From positions 3,844,001-3,908,000 of the forward strand of contig NZ_JAPEMM010000001.1 of assembly GCF_026342735.1 (NCBI RefSeq): a stretch of 64,000 nt of DNA, in the 5' to 3' direction. The DNA is from Streptomyces sp. NBC_00193. GTDB taxonomy: Bacteria > Actinomycetota > Actinomycetes > Streptomycetales > Streptomycetaceae. Position 1 is the stretch's first letter. Each line of letters begins with the position of its first letter. Below, one piece after another: positions 40,273-49,715 of the stretch. The notes under the pieces are model-generated. The model did not search any database, was not told the origin of the DNA, and saw nothing but the letters and a program-made list of their open reading frames with translations. The position numbers were made by a program, and so were the translations under genes.

Positions 40273-42711
40273 CTACTCCAGTAGGTCCGCCGGTGGGCGG
40301 AGGCCCTCGGTGGTGCCGCCTTGGGGGCCCGTCGTGGTGCCGTTCGTGGTGCCGCCGTCCGTTTGGCCGCCGTCCGTCTGGCCTCCGGTGGTCTGACCCC
40401 CGGTGGTCTGGCCGCCCGTGGTCTGGCCTCCGGTGGTCTGGCCCCCGTTCGTCTGGCCGCCGGTGGTCTGGCCGCCCGTCGTCTGGCCTCCGTTCGTCTG
40501 TCCGCCCGTGGACGGGGTCCGCGTCGGGCGGCCCGGCCGGCCGGAGGGGCGGTCGCCCGGGGTTTCCTCCTCGGACCGGCTCGGGTCCGGATCCACGGGC
40601 GGGGGCTGCGGGGGCCGGTTCGCGCCCGGCATGAGCTCCAGGTCGAAGTCCACGGGGTCGCTGTCCGCCAGGGCCGTCTTCGTGTACTGGGCCCAGATCC
40701 GGGCCGGGTATCCGCCGCCCCCGATGCGGGCCTCGCCCAGGGCTCCGTAGAGGGATTCCAGGGAGCCGGTGTCCGGGTCCTGGCCCATCATCGAGACGAC
40801 CGTGACCAGGTTCGGGGTGTAGGCCGCGAACCAGGCCGAGCGGTCCAGTTCGCCGGTCCCCGTCTTGCCGGCCGCCGGGTGGCCTGCGGCCAGGGCGGCC
40901 GTGCCGGTTCCGTTGTCCACGACGCTGACCAGCATGGACGTGGTGGTGTCGGCGGCTTCGCGGCTGACGGCCTGGGAGGGGTCGCGTGCCGGGAGCGGGA
41001 CGGTGTCCCCCGCCTTGACGATCTTCTCGACGAAGGTGTGCGGGGTGTGGCGGCCGTGGGCGGCGAGGGTCGCGTAGGCCTGGGTCATGTCCAGGACGCT
41101 GGCCTGCAGGGTGCCCAGTGCCATGGCCGGTCCCGGGTCGAAGTTCGGGGTGTTCTCGGGGATGCCGAGGGCGATGGCGGTCTGCTTGACCTTGTCCGTG
41201 CCGACGTCGACGACCATCTGGGCGAAGACGGTGTTGACGGAGAGGTCGGTGGCGGTGTTGACGGTGATGTTGCCGTAGCTGACCTGCCCCTCGTTCTCCG
41301 GCGCGTAGGGGATGCGGGTGCCGACGACGCGCCGCTTGTTGTCGCCGTTGTAGATCGTGTACGGGGTGATCGTGCGGCCGTCCTGCGTGTGGGAGTCGTT
41401 CTGCACGGCGGAGGCGAAGACGAACGGCTTGAAGGTGGAGGCCACTTGGTAGTCGTGCCGGGTGGCGTTGTTGACGTACTGCTTGGTGTAGTCGATGCCG
41501 CCGTACAGGGCGACGACCTTGCCGGTGGCCGGGTCGATGGAGACGGCTCCGGTGCGCACGACGCGGTCCGCCTTGCGCTTGTCGGGTTCGAGCTTGCTGA
41601 CCATCTTGTCGTTGACGGCGTCGACCATGGCGGTCTGGCGGGCCTTGTCGATGGTCGTGGTGATGCGGTAGCCGCCCTCGGCGAGGGTCTTGTCGTCGAG
41701 GATCTTGTTCTCGACGATGTAGTCCTTGATGGCCTCGACGAGGTAGCCGCGCTGTCCGGAGAGGCCGGCGGCCGGGCGGACCTTGCCGGGCTCGGGGAAC
41801 TGGGTGGCAGCGCGTTCGGCGGGCGTCATCCAGCCCTTCTTGACCATGCCGTCGAGCACGTAGTTCCAGCGGGCGAGGGCGCGGCCGCGGCCCTGGGGGT
41901 GGGCGACCACGTCGAAGGCGCTGGGGGAGTTGAGGAGGGTGGCGAGGTACGCGCCCTCGGCGGTGGTGAGTTTGCCGACGTCCTTGCCGTAGTACGCCTG
42001 GGCGGCGGCCTGGATGCCGTAGGCGTTGCGGCCGAAGTAACTGGTGTTCAGGTACCCCTCGAGGATGTAGTTCTTCGACTTCTCGCGACCGAGTTTGATC
42101 GCGATGAAGAACTCCTTCACCTTCCGCTTGATCGTCTGTTCCTGGCCCAGGTAGTAGTTCTTGACGTACTGCTGGGTGATGGTCGATCCGGACTGGGTGC
42201 CCTTGCCGGTCGCGGTGTTCCAGGCGGCGCGCAGCATCGCCGCGGGGTCCACCGCCCGTTCGGAGTGGAAGTCGCGGTCCTCGGCGGCCAGTACGGCTTC
42301 CTGGACCGTCAGGGGGATCTGGGAGAGCGGCACGTTGACGCGGTTGACCTCGCCGTCGCGGGCGAGCTGGGTGCCGTCGGTGTACAGGTAGACGTTGGAC
42401 TGCGCCGTGGCGGCGGCGTTGGCGGGCGGGATGTGGACCAGCAGGTAGCCGGCCACGAGGCCGCCGCAGACGAGCAGGGCGAGGAGCAGGAACGCGCCCA
42501 GGACCATGCGCCAGGTCGGGAGGAGCCGGCGCCAGCCGGTGCGCTTGCGCTTGGCCTTCTTCGCCGCCTTCTTCTCCGCCTTCGCCTGCTGTCTCTCCGC
42601 CTTCGTCGCGCCGTTCGTGCCCTTCGTGCCCGCGGCGCCCGGAGCCTGCTGCCCGCCGGGGGTGTCGGGATCGCGAGGCGTCCAGCCGGGCGGTGGTGAC
42701 GGGTCGCTCAT
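40273..42711 (-). CDS. Class A penicillin-binding protein (transglycosylase-transpeptidase)
   Basis: An 812-residue bifunctional PBP starting at ATG 42711. A basic N-terminal tail (KAERQQAKAEKKAAKKAKRK) precedes one membrane helix (about 72-94). The GT51 domain has EDRDFHSERAVDPAAMLRAAW with the catalytic Glu and GGSTITQQ-like SGSTITQQYVKN. The transpeptidase has Ser in STFKPF, SVNTVF and KTGTGEL. The C-terminal 80 residues are ten GGQT[TND] pentapeptides. It builds peptidoglycan at the outer membrane face. It is divergent from the ABC operon. Confidence 0.93.
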   Translation of the reverse strand: MSDPSPPPGWTPRDPDTPGGQQAPGAAGTKGTNGATKAERQQAKAEKKAAKKAKRKRTGWRRLLPTWRMVLGAFLLLALLVCGGLVAGYLLVHIPPANAAATAQSNVYLYTDGTQLARDGEVNRVNVPLSQIPLTVQEAVLAAEDRDFHSERAVDPAAMLRAAWNTATGKGTQSGSTITQQYVKNYYLGQEQTIKRKVKEFFIAIKLGREKSKNYILEGYLNTSYFGRNAYGIQAAAQAYYGKDVGKLTTAEGAYLATLLNSPSAFDVVAHPQGRGRALARWNYVLDGMVKKGWMTPAERAATQFPEPGKVRPAAGLSGQRGYLVEAIKDYIVENKILDDKTLAEGGYRITTTIDKARQTAMVDAVNDKMVSKLEPDKRKADRVVRTGAVSIDPATGKVVALYGGIDYTKQYVNNATRHDYQVASTFKPFVFASAVQNDSHTQDGRTITPYTIYNGDNKRRVVGTRIPYAPENEGQVSYGNITVNTATDLSVNTVFAQMVVDVGTDKVKQTAIALGIPENTPNFDPGPAMALGTLQASVLDMTQAYATLAAHGRHTPHTFVEKIVKAGDTVPLPARDPSQAVSREAADTTTSMLVSVVDNGTGTAALAAGHPAAGKTGTGELDRSAWFAAYTPNLVTVVSMMGQDPDTGSLESLYGALGEARIGGGGYPARIWAQYTKTALADSDPVDFDLELMPGANRPPQPPPVDPDPSRSEEETPGDRPSGRPGRPTRTPSTGGQTNGGQTTGGQTTGGQTNGGQTTGGQTTGGQTTGGQTTGGQTDGGQTDGGTTNGTTTGPQGGTTEGLRPPADLLE
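40340..40508 (-). repeat. 15-bp tandem repeats coding the PBP tail
   Basis: About ten or eleven imperfect 15-bp units of the type GTCTGGCCTCCGGTG on the plus strand. They code for GGQTT, GGQTN and GGQTD units. Such tracts can change copy number by slippage. Confidence 0.85.
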
Positions 42712-42912
42712 CTCCGGGACTCCTCGGCGCCGTACGAAATATCCACATCTGTACCTCATGCTGTCTACCCGATGGCCGCCGCTTCCGCTCCGGACGGGCG
42801 TAATTCGTTCGCGTGGATCGCCCCTCCGCACTAAGCTCGCGCGCTTTGGCCGACAGAGGTTTGGCCGACACAGGAACGACGCAGCAACGACCTGGGAAAC
42901 GGAGGGGACGAG

Positions 42913-43740
42913 GTGCGCCAGCCGGTGGTGGGGCGAGCCGGGCTCTACGGAGCGGTCGCGGCCGGGGGCTTTCGCCGGTACGCCACCTACGGGACGGCCA
43001 CCGCGGCCGGGGTGTTCACCAACACCGTGTTCGGTTTCATCCTGGCCTACACCTACATCGCGCTCTGGGACGAGCGGCCCGGGCTCGGCGGCTACGACCA
43101 GTCCGAGGCCCTCACGTTCATGTGGGTCAGTCAGGCGCTGCTCGCCGCCGGGGCGCTGATCGGCGGAGGCTTCCAGGAGGAGTTCCAAGAACGCGTCCGT
43201 ACGGGTGACATCGCCGTCGACCTGTACCGTCCGGCCGATCTCCAGATGTGGTGGCTCGCGGGTGATCTGGGCCGGGCGGGGTTTCAACTCCTGGGCCGCG
43301 GCGTAGTACCGCTGATCGTCGGCGGGCTCGCCTTCCAGCTGGCGCTGCCCACGGATCCGCTGCGCTGGCTGCTCTTCCTCGTCTCGGTGCTCCTCGGGCT
43401 GGTGGTGAGCTTCGCGCTGCGCTACCTGCTGGGGCTGGCGGCCTTCTGGCTGATGGACGGGGCCGGGATCAACATGATGGCCACGGTCGTCTCCATCTTC
43501 TTCTCCGGGATGCTGCTGCCGCTGACCGTGTTCCCGGGCGGCTTCGGGGAGTTCGTCCGCCTCCTGCCCTGGGCGGCGATGCTCCAGGTGCCGGTGGACG
43601 TCCTGCTCGGCGGGGGCGACGGGGCCGCGCGTACGGCGGGGGCGCTCGGCTTCCAGGCCGTGTGGGCCGTGGTGTTGCTCGGGCTGGGCCGGCTGCTGCA
43701 GGCGGCCGCGACGCGGAAGGTGGTGGTCCAGGGTGGCTGA
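42913..43740 (+). CDS. ABC-2 family export permease (COG4587-like)
   Basis: A 275-residue membrane protein from GTG 42913 with six hydrophobic segments. It matches one half of the paired ABC-2 type uncharacterised exporters of actinobacteria and cyanobacteria. Characteristic is the mid-region AVDLYRPADLQMWWLAGDLGRAGFQLL followed by a run of hydrophobic helices and a periplasmic PWAAMLQVPVDVLLGG. It overlaps the next permease gene by 8 bp. The exporter substrate is unknown. Confidence 0.85.
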   Translation: MRQPVVGRAGLYGAVAAGGFRRYATYGTATAAGVFTNTVFGFILAYTYIALWDERPGLGGYDQSEALTFMWVSQALLAAGALIGGGFQEEFQERVRTGDIAVDLYRPADLQMWWLAGDLGRAGFQLLGRGVVPLIVGGLAFQLALPTDPLRWLLFLVSVLLGLVVSFALRYLLGLAAFWLMDGAGINMMATVVSIFFSGMLLPLTVFPGGFGEFVRLLPWAAMLQVPVDVLLGGGDGAARTAGALGFQAVWAVVLLGLGRLLQAAATRKVVVQGG

Positions 43741-44671
43741 GCGGGTGGCGGAGGGCGACGTCGGGGGGACCGCGCCGACCGGCGCGGCGGGGGCGGCGGG
43801 GCCGGAGGGGGCGGCAGGTGCGGCCGGGTCGGAGTCCGGGCTCCTCGTCCCGCGGCGCAGCCGGGTCCTGGAAGGGCTGCGCGGCTACGGGCTGATCGCC
43901 GCGATGTGGATCCGGTCGACGATGACGTACCGCACGTCCTTCTTCCTCTCCACCTTCGGCAACGCGGCCATCACGCTCCTGGACTTCGTCGCGATCATGA
44001 TCATGTTCTCGCACGTGGACGAGCTGGGCGGCTTCACGCTCCCCGAGATCGCCCTGCTGTACGGGTCCTGCTCGGCCTCCCTGGGCCTGGCCGACCTGCT
44101 GCTCGGCAACACCGACCGGATCGGCACGCGGATCCGCGACGGCTCCCTCGACACCATGCTGGTCCGCCCGGTCCCGGTGCTCGCCCAGGTGGCGGCCGAC
44201 CGCTTCGCACTGCGCCGGCTCGGGCGGATCGCGCAGGGGCTCGTGGTGCTGGGGTGGGCCGTCTCGGAGCTGGACCAGCTGCACTGGACGGTCGGGAAGA
44301 CCCTGATGCTGCCCGTGATGATCACCGCCGGGGCGGCGATCTTCGGCGCGGTGATGGTGGGCGGCGCGGCCTTCCAGTTCCTCGCCGGGGACGCCGCGGA
44401 GGTGCAGAACAGCTTCACCTACGGGGGCTGCACCATGCTCCAGTACCCGCCGACCGTCTTCGCGAAGGACCTGCTGCGCGGGGTCACCTACATCGTGCCG
44501 CTCGCCTTCGTCAACTGGCTGCCCGCCCTGTACGTGCTGGGCCGGCCCGATCCGCTGGGGCTGCCGGGGTGGGTGGCGTACGCGAGCCCGCTGGTGGCCT
44601 TCGTGGTGTTCCTCCCCGCGTCGCTGGCCTGGCGCGCGGGGGTCCGTTCGTACCGCAGTACGGGGAGCTAG
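43733..44671 (+). CDS. ABC-2 family export permease (COG3694-like)
   Basis: A 312-residue protein. The first 50 residues are a Gly/Ala-rich hydrophilic extension (GAAGAAGPEGAAGAAG), then six membrane segments. It has the same layout as its partner, with TDRIGTRIRDGSLDTMLVRPVPVLAQVAADRFALRRLGRIAQG as the cytoplasmic loop. It overlaps the previous gene by 8 bp and is two bases from the ATPase gene. The extension is probably disordered; a later start such as the MWIRSTM region (about residue 57) cannot be excluded. Confidence 0.85.
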   Translation: MAERVAEGDVGGTAPTGAAGAAGPEGAAGAAGSESGLLVPRRSRVLEGLRGYGLIAAMWIRSTMTYRTSFFLSTFGNAAITLLDFVAIMIMFSHVDELGGFTLPEIALLYGSCSASLGLADLLLGNTDRIGTRIRDGSLDTMLVRPVPVLAQVAADRFALRRLGRIAQGLVVLGWAVSELDQLHWTVGKTLMLPVMITAGAAIFGAVMVGGAAFQFLAGDAAEVQNSFTYGGCTMLQYPPTVFAKDLLRGVTYIVPLAFVNWLPALYVLGRPDPLGLPGWVAYASPLVAFVVFLPASLAWRAGVRSYRSTGS

Positions 44672-44673
44672 TC

Positions 44674-45651
44674 GTGTCGGATGCGCTGATTTCACTGCAC
44701 GAGGTCGAGAAGGTCTTCGACGTACGGCGCCGGGTGGGCCTGGTGCGCCGGGAGAAACGGCAGGTCAGGGCCGTGGACGGGATCAGCTTCGAGGTGGCCC
44801 GGGGCGAGATGGTCGGCTACATCGGGCCCAACGGCGCCGGCAAGTCGACCACCATCAAGATGCTGACCGGCATCCTCACCCCGAGCGGCGGCCGGCTGCG
44901 GGTCGCCGGCATCGACCCGGCGCGGGAGCGGATGCGCCTCGCGCACCGGATCGGCGTGGTGTTCGGACAGCGCACGACGCTGTGGTGGGACCTTCCGCTG
45001 AAGGACTCGTACGCGCTCATGCGGCGGATGTACCGGATCCCGCCGGCGCGGTTCGCGCAGAACATGGAGCGCTGCGTGGACCGGCTCGACCTCGCCGAGC
45101 TGCTCGACGTACCCGTACGGCAGCTGTCGCTGGGGCAGCGGATGCGCGGGGACATCGCGGCGGCGCTGCTGCACGACCCCGACGTGCTGTACCTGGACGA
45201 GCCGACCATCGGGCTGGACGTGGTGAGCAAGGCGAGCGTACGGGGCTTCCTGCGGCATCTGAACGAGGAGCTCGGCACCACGGTGCTGCTGACCACGCAC
45301 GATCTCCAGGACATCGAGCAGCTGTGCGAGCGGGTGATGGTGATCGACCACGGGCGGCTGGTCTACGACGGCTCGCTGGGCGGACTGCACACGGCGGGCG
45401 CCGCGGACGGTGCGGCGGCCAGCGAGCGGACGCTGGTGGTGGACCTGGAGCGGGAGCTCCCGCCGATCGAGGTGGCGGGGGCGCGGGTGGTGAAGGTGGA
45501 GGGCGCGCGGCAGTGGCTGGCGTTCCCGGCGCGGGCTTCGGCGGCTCCGCTGGTGGCGGCGGTGGCGGCGGAGTATCCGCTGCTGGACCTGTCGGTGCGG
45601 GAGCCGGACATCGTGGACGTGATCGCGCGGATGTACGCGGGGCGGGGGTAG
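44674..45651 (+). CDS. ABC exporter ATP-binding protein (COG4586-like)
   Basis: A 325-residue ATPase from GTG 44674. Walker A is GPNGAGKST (about residues 50-58), Q-loop in GQRTTLWWDL, signature LSLGQRMRG, Walker B VLYLDEPTIGLD and H-loop TTHDLQD. The C-terminal 90 residues form a regulatory domain. It powers the two permeases upstream and closes the operon. GC-rich, imperfect repeats of GGGCCGGG follow its stop. Confidence 0.92.
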   Translation: MSDALISLHEVEKVFDVRRRVGLVRREKRQVRAVDGISFEVARGEMVGYIGPNGAGKSTTIKMLTGILTPSGGRLRVAGIDPARERMRLAHRIGVVFGQRTTLWWDLPLKDSYALMRRMYRIPPARFAQNMERCVDRLDLAELLDVPVRQLSLGQRMRGDIAAALLHDPDVLYLDEPTIGLDVVSKASVRGFLRHLNEELGTTVLLTTHDLQDIEQLCERVMVIDHGRLVYDGSLGGLHTAGAADGAAASERTLVVDLERELPPIEVAGARVVKVEGARQWLAFPARASAAPLVAAVAAEYPLLDLSVREPDIVDVIARMYAGRG

Positions 45652-45780
45652 AGGGACCGGGGCGGGGCCGGGCGGGCCGGGGTGGGCCGGGGTGGGGCGG
45701 GGTTAAATCAGGGACAACCCTGAGCCGGAGCCGGGTTCGGGCCGTACCGCTCTCAGGGGTGACTGCATAGGCTGGTCTGC

Positions 45781-46503
45781 ATGAGTGATGAGCGGCCCGA
45801 GACGCCGCGGCCCGAGAAGCCGTTGCTGCCGGAGCTGAGGGCTTCGGACGCCGACCGGGAGCGGGTGGTGGACCGGCTGCGGGACGCCGTCGCCGAGGGC
45901 CGGCTCGACATGGACGAGTTCGAGGAGCGGCTGGACGCGGCCTACCGGTCCCGTACGTACGCCGAGCTCGAACCGCTGACGCGGGACCTGCCCGCACCCG
46001 GCGCGACGGCTCCGATCGCGGCCGCCCCGGTGGCTCCGGTCGGGCTGGCGAAGGCCGTACCGGCGGGCTCGGAAGCCTCCTGGCCGGCCCGGATCGTGGG
46101 CGGCGGAGGCACGGCGGGCGGTCCGGCCATGGCCGTGGCGATCATGTCGGGCTTCCAGCGCAAGGGGAACTGGACCGTGCCCGCCCGGCTCCACGCGGTG
46201 GCGTTCTGGGGCGGCGGCGAGATCGACCTGCGCGAGGCGAACTTCGCGGAGCGGGAGGTCGTGATCAACTGCGTCGCCATCATGGGCGGCATCCAGATCA
46301 CCGTGCCGCCGGGCGTCGAGGTCGACGTGCGCGGCATCGGCGTGATGGGCGGCTTCGACCAGCGCGACAGCCCCGGCCCGGTGGAGCCGGGGGCTCCGCG
46401 GGTGGTCGTGACGGGCCTCGCCTTCTGGGGCGGGGTCGAGGTGAAGGTGAAACCGCCGAAGCAGCGGTCGGTCTCGAAGCAGAAGCCGCGCAAGGAGCTG
46501 TAG
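45781..46503 (+). CDS. DUF1707 and LiaF-like cell-wall-active-antibiotic-response protein
   Basis: A 240-residue protein from ATG 45781. The DUF1707 domain is at the N-terminus (ELRASDADRERVVDRLRDAVAEGRLDMDEFEERLDAAYRSRTYAEL, residues about 18-62). After an Ala/Pro linker the C-terminal half has four beta repeats of the type VVINCVAIMGGIQITVPPGVEV and VDVRGIGVMGGFDQ, as in LiaF/DUF2154 proteins. Such proteins respond to envelope stress. It lies about 130 bp after the ABC operon and appears single. Confidence 0.88.
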   Translation: MSDERPETPRPEKPLLPELRASDADRERVVDRLRDAVAEGRLDMDEFEERLDAAYRSRTYAELEPLTRDLPAPGATAPIAAAPVAPVGLAKAVPAGSEASWPARIVGGGGTAGGPAMAVAIMSGFQRKGNWTVPARLHAVAFWGGGEIDLREANFAEREVVINCVAIMGGIQITVPPGVEVDVRGIGVMGGFDQRDSPGPVEPGAPRVVVTGLAFWGGVEVKVKPPKQRSVSKQKPRKEL

Positions 46504-46655
46504 GGCTCCACGGGCCGCGGACGGGGGACCAGTACGGGCGACCCGTACGGGGAACGAGTACGGGGGACCAGTACGGCGCGCCGGGAACTCCCCGGGCGCC
46601 CCGGGAGTCGGATGCTATGCGGACGAAACCGTCGCCCGGGGGAAGGCAGGAGCAC

Positions 46656-47999
46656 GTGGAGCAGGGCAGCACGACGACTACGGCAGAGGCTGCGTCTTCG
46701 CCGACGTCGTCATCGACCGCGGCCACGGCACGGGGCGGCTTCGTGTTCAGCGAGGCGGACGAGGAGCGCCGGCGCGGCGTCCGCCGGATGAAGCGGACCG
46801 CGACCGGCCTGCTGGTCCTGGTCGCGCTGATCTACGTGGCGGCGAAGTGGGCGGAGCACGCGGGCGCGGGCGGCTGGGCCGGGTACGTCGCGGCCGGTGC
46901 CGAGGCGGGCATGGTGGGCGCGCTCGCGGACTGGTTCGCGGTCACCGCCCTGTTCCGGCGGCCGCTCGGCCTGCCCATCCCGCACACCGCGATCATCCCG
47001 ACGAAGAAGGACCAGCTCGGCGTCTCGCTCGGGGAGTTCGTCGGGGAGAACTTCCTCTCCGCCGACGTGGTGCGCACGAGACTGCACGCCCTCGGCATCG
47101 GCGGCCGGCTCGGCGCCTGGCTGGCCGAGCCCGCACACGCCGACCGGGTCACGGCGGAGCTGGCCACGGCCCTGCGGGGGGCGCTGACGGTCCTGCGGGA
47201 CTCCGATGTGCAGGCCGTCGTGGGCGAGGCGATCACGCGGCGGGCCGAGACGGCGGAGATCGCGCCGGGCATCGGCAAGACGCTGGAGAAGGTCGTCGCG
47301 GACGGCGGCCACCGCCGGGTCGTGGACCTGGTGTGCGCGCGGGCGTACGACTGGCTCGTCACCCACGCCGAGTCGGTCGAGGCGGCCGTACAGGGCGGGG
47401 CGCCGGGCTGGACCCCGAGGTTCGTGGACCGCAAGATCGGCGACCGCGTCTACAAGGAGCTGCTCCGCTTCGTCCAGGAGATGCGGGACATGCCGGAGCA
47501 CCCGGCGCGCGGGGCGGTGGACCGCTTCCTCGCGGACTTCGCGGCGGACCTCCAGTCGGACACGGAGACGCGGGCGCGGGTGGAGCGCCTGAAGTCGGAG
47601 ATCTTGCAGCGGGAGGAGATCCAGGACGTGATCGCCTCCACCTGGACGGCGGTCCGCTCGATGATCATCTCGGCGGCGGAGGACGAGCGGAGCGCGCTGC
47701 GCCTGCGGGTCCGTTCCTCGCTGATGTCCCTGGGCGCCCGGCTGGCCACGGACGGCCGCCTCCAGAACAAGGTGGAGGGCTGGATCGAGGGCGCGGTCGT
47801 CTACGTGGTCACCACGTACCGGACGGAGATCACCTCGCTGATCACCGACACGGTGGCGGGCTGGGACGCGGAGCACACCTCGCGCAAGATCGAGGCCCAT
47901 ATCGGCCGCGACCTCCAGTTCATCCGCATCAACGGCACGGTGGTCGGCGCCCTGGCGGGCCTCCTGATCTACACCCTGTCGCGCGCGTTCGGCGCGTAG
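46656..47999 (+). CDS. DUF445 family membrane protein
   Basis: A 447-residue protein. GTG 46656 is chosen because GGCAGGAGC precedes it; an ATG at 46617 is the alternative and would add 13 residues. DUF445 features: N-terminal membrane helix (about residues 50-68), the GAEAGMVGALADWFAVTALFRRPLGLPIPHTAIIPTKKDQLGVSLGEFVGENFL block, a long helical region and a C-terminal helix GTVVGALAGLLIYTLS. Family members occur widely but the function is unsettled. It is convergent with the methyltransferase gene. Confidence 0.9.
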   Translation: MEQGSTTTTAEAASSPTSSSTAATARGGFVFSEADEERRRGVRRMKRTATGLLVLVALIYVAAKWAEHAGAGGWAGYVAAGAEAGMVGALADWFAVTALFRRPLGLPIPHTAIIPTKKDQLGVSLGEFVGENFLSADVVRTRLHALGIGGRLGAWLAEPAHADRVTAELATALRGALTVLRDSDVQAVVGEAITRRAETAEIAPGIGKTLEKVVADGGHRRVVDLVCARAYDWLVTHAESVEAAVQGGAPGWTPRFVDRKIGDRVYKELLRFVQEMRDMPEHPARGAVDRFLADFAADLQSDTETRARVERLKSEILQREEIQDVIASTWTAVRSMIISAAEDERSALRLRVRSSLMSLGARLATDGRLQNKVEGWIEGAVVYVVTTYRTEITSLITDTVAGWDAEHTSRKIEAHIGRDLQFIRINGTVVGALAGLLIYTLSRAFGA

Positions 48000-48030
48000 C
48001 GGGGCGGGACGCCGGACCCTCGCGGCGGCG

Positions 48031-48810
48031 CTACGGCTCGTGGCGCCGGCGCGCGAGATGGGCGGTGATGTCGGCGGCGATCCCGACCCTCTCCGGCAGG
48101 ACCCGCGCGATCCGGCGGAACACCTGCTCCCTGGCCGGGGCCGGCAGGACGAGGTAGGCCGAGACGGTGGAGAGGTGGCCGACGTAGTCGCCGGCGCTCA
48201 TGGTCAGGCGGCGCTCGATCACAGCCTGTTGGACGTCGGTGAACCAGGCGGACCGCCGGAGCTCGGTACCGGGCCACTGGATGTCGTACCCGGGCGGCGT
48301 CCCGTCCGGGGACGGAATCTCGTCGCTCTCCAGGAACGGTGCCCGCGCCGTGCGGACGACCTCCTCCACGGCCGGGTCGGCCAACCGGACCGGCCCGCCG
48401 AACGAGGCGAACACGCCACCGGGCTCCAGCAGGGAGGCCACGCGCGCCCACCGGCCTTCCGGGTCGGTCCAGTGCAGCGCCGCCGCCGCATAGACCAGCC
48501 CGTACCCCCGGCCGTACCGCGGGCCCGGTCGCAGGTCCTCGAAGGCGGCCTGCACCGTCCGGACGCTCGTCGGCACGTGCTTGCGCAGCTCCGCCAGCAT
48601 CGCTCCGTCGGGCTCGGTCGCGGTGACCGCGACCCCCTGCCGGGCGAACAGGCGGGTTGCCTTGCCCGTCCCGGCACCGATCTCCAGGGCGCTCGGAACG
48701 GGACGGCCCGCGTACGTCATCACCAGGTCCACGAGCTCCGCGGGATACCCCGGCCGGAACCGTTCGTAGGCTTCCGCCATCACGCCGAAGCTCAGTGCAC
48801 GATCGGGCAT
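48031..48810 (-). CDS. Class I SAM-dependent methyltransferase
   Basis: A 259-residue protein starting at ATG 48810 with SAM-binding motif I ALEIGAGTGKATRLFA near residues 40-55, an acidic motif II position VTATEPDGAMLAELR, and motif IV YAAAALHWTDPEGR. The N-terminal FGVMAEAYERFRPGYP is typical of the small-molecule methyltransferase family related to trans-aconitate and UbiE-type enzymes. The substrate is unknown. The frame is open to 48870 but homology starts at MPDRALSFG. Confidence 0.85.
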   Translation of the reverse strand: MPDRALSFGVMAEAYERFRPGYPAELVDLVMTYAGRPVPSALEIGAGTGKATRLFARQGVAVTATEPDGAMLAELRKHVPTSVRTVQAAFEDLRPGPRYGRGYGLVYAAAALHWTDPEGRWARVASLLEPGGVFASFGGPVRLADPAVEEVVRTARAPFLESDEIPSPDGTPPGYDIQWPGTELRRSAWFTDVQQAVIERRLTMSAGDYVGHLSTVSAYLVLPAPAREQVFRRIARVLPERVGIAADITAHLARRRHEP

Positions 48811-48960
48811 GCCGGAGATCCTGGCACGAACCGGTACCGCGCCGGGCCGTACCGGCGGGGCGTCGCCCACGGCCCGGGTCCGGGGCGGGTTCCCTTACGG
48901 CCCGGGCGGGGTCCCGTGCGGAACCCGCTGGGGTCCCTTACGGCCCGGGCGGGCGGGCGG

Positions 48961-49260
48961 TCAGCCCCGGTCCGCGACGGCCCAGGACGCGGCGGCGACC
49001 ACGCCCGCGGCGCCGATGACGGCGGGCCAGGCGCCGACCTTCTTCGCCAGCGGGTGCGCACCGGCGAACCCGGCGAGGTACAGCGCCCCGAGCCCGGCCG
49101 CGGCGGGGGCGCCGCCGCGCCTGTGCCACTCCCGCCCGGCGACGATGCCCGCGGCGCCGAGCACGACACCGCCGAGCGGCCGCTTCCTGGTCCACCGCGC
49201 GACGGCGTAACCGCCGACCAGACCGGCGGCCGCCACTGCAGAACTCGGTACCCGTGCCAT
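48961..49260 (-). CDS. Small membrane protein
   Basis: A 99-residue ORF from ATG 49260. Ala/Gly-rich hydrophobic stretches suggest four short membrane segments (VAAAGLVGGYAVA, GVVLGAAGIVAG, APAAAGLGALYLAGFA, AWPAVIGAAGVVAAASW). No domain is recognised. A longer start at 49278 is possible. Codon use is strongly coding-like. Confidence 0.6.
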   Translation of the reverse strand: MARVPSSAVAAAGLVGGYAVARWTRKRPLGGVVLGAAGIVAGREWHRRGGAPAAAGLGALYLAGFAGAHPLAKKVGAWPAVIGAAGVVAAASWAVADRG

Positions 49261-49325
49261 GCTGTCCAACTCCCTCACCTCATCGGTTCATCGGTTCATA
49301 CGCGCACACCTACTCGCCCCCGAGG

Positions 49326-49502
49326 CTAACTCGACCCCTTGACCACCCGTCGGGCCCCCACCGCGCCCAACACCAGTACGGCCCCGCCGATCACCGGCTC
49401 CGGCACCGCGTCCCGTACACCGCGCGGCAGCACCGCGACCACGCCCAACACGAGCAGAAACGCGAGCCCGGCCCCGCCGGCGGCCCGAAGCAGTCTGTCC
49501 AC
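49326..49502 (-). CDS. Very small hypothetical membrane protein
   Basis: About 58 residues from GTG 49502. Two hydrophobic helices are predicted (AGGAGLAFLLVLGVVAVL and VIGGAVLVLGAVGA) separated by PRGVRDAVPEP. It lies 65 bp from the preceding small membrane gene on the same strand and could be cotranscribed. Start and reality are uncertain. Confidence 0.45.
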   Translation of the reverse strand: MDRLLRAAGGAGLAFLLVLGVVAVLPRGVRDAVPEPVIGGAVLVLGAVGARRVVKGSS

Positions 49503-49715
49503 GTGCTGCTCAACGCGGCCGCCGGGCCGCCCGACACGGACCGCGCGGAGGGGATTTGTCGCACACTCGCCGGATCCGCGCGATGTCTGCCCGTGGAACC
49601 TGATGGGCATAAATTCAATCTCCCACCCAAAGGGGCAAACCACCTCGCCCCCTCCCGCCCAATCCGCCCCTTCCACCCCTCATCCCTCCCCACCCACATC
49701 AGGAGCCAGGACATC

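Noticed and set aside
40321..42699. A 792-codon plus-strand ORF opposite the PBP gene
   Set aside because: The minus-strand PBP has catalytic motifs in order; the plus ORF is a compositional artefact of G/C third positions.
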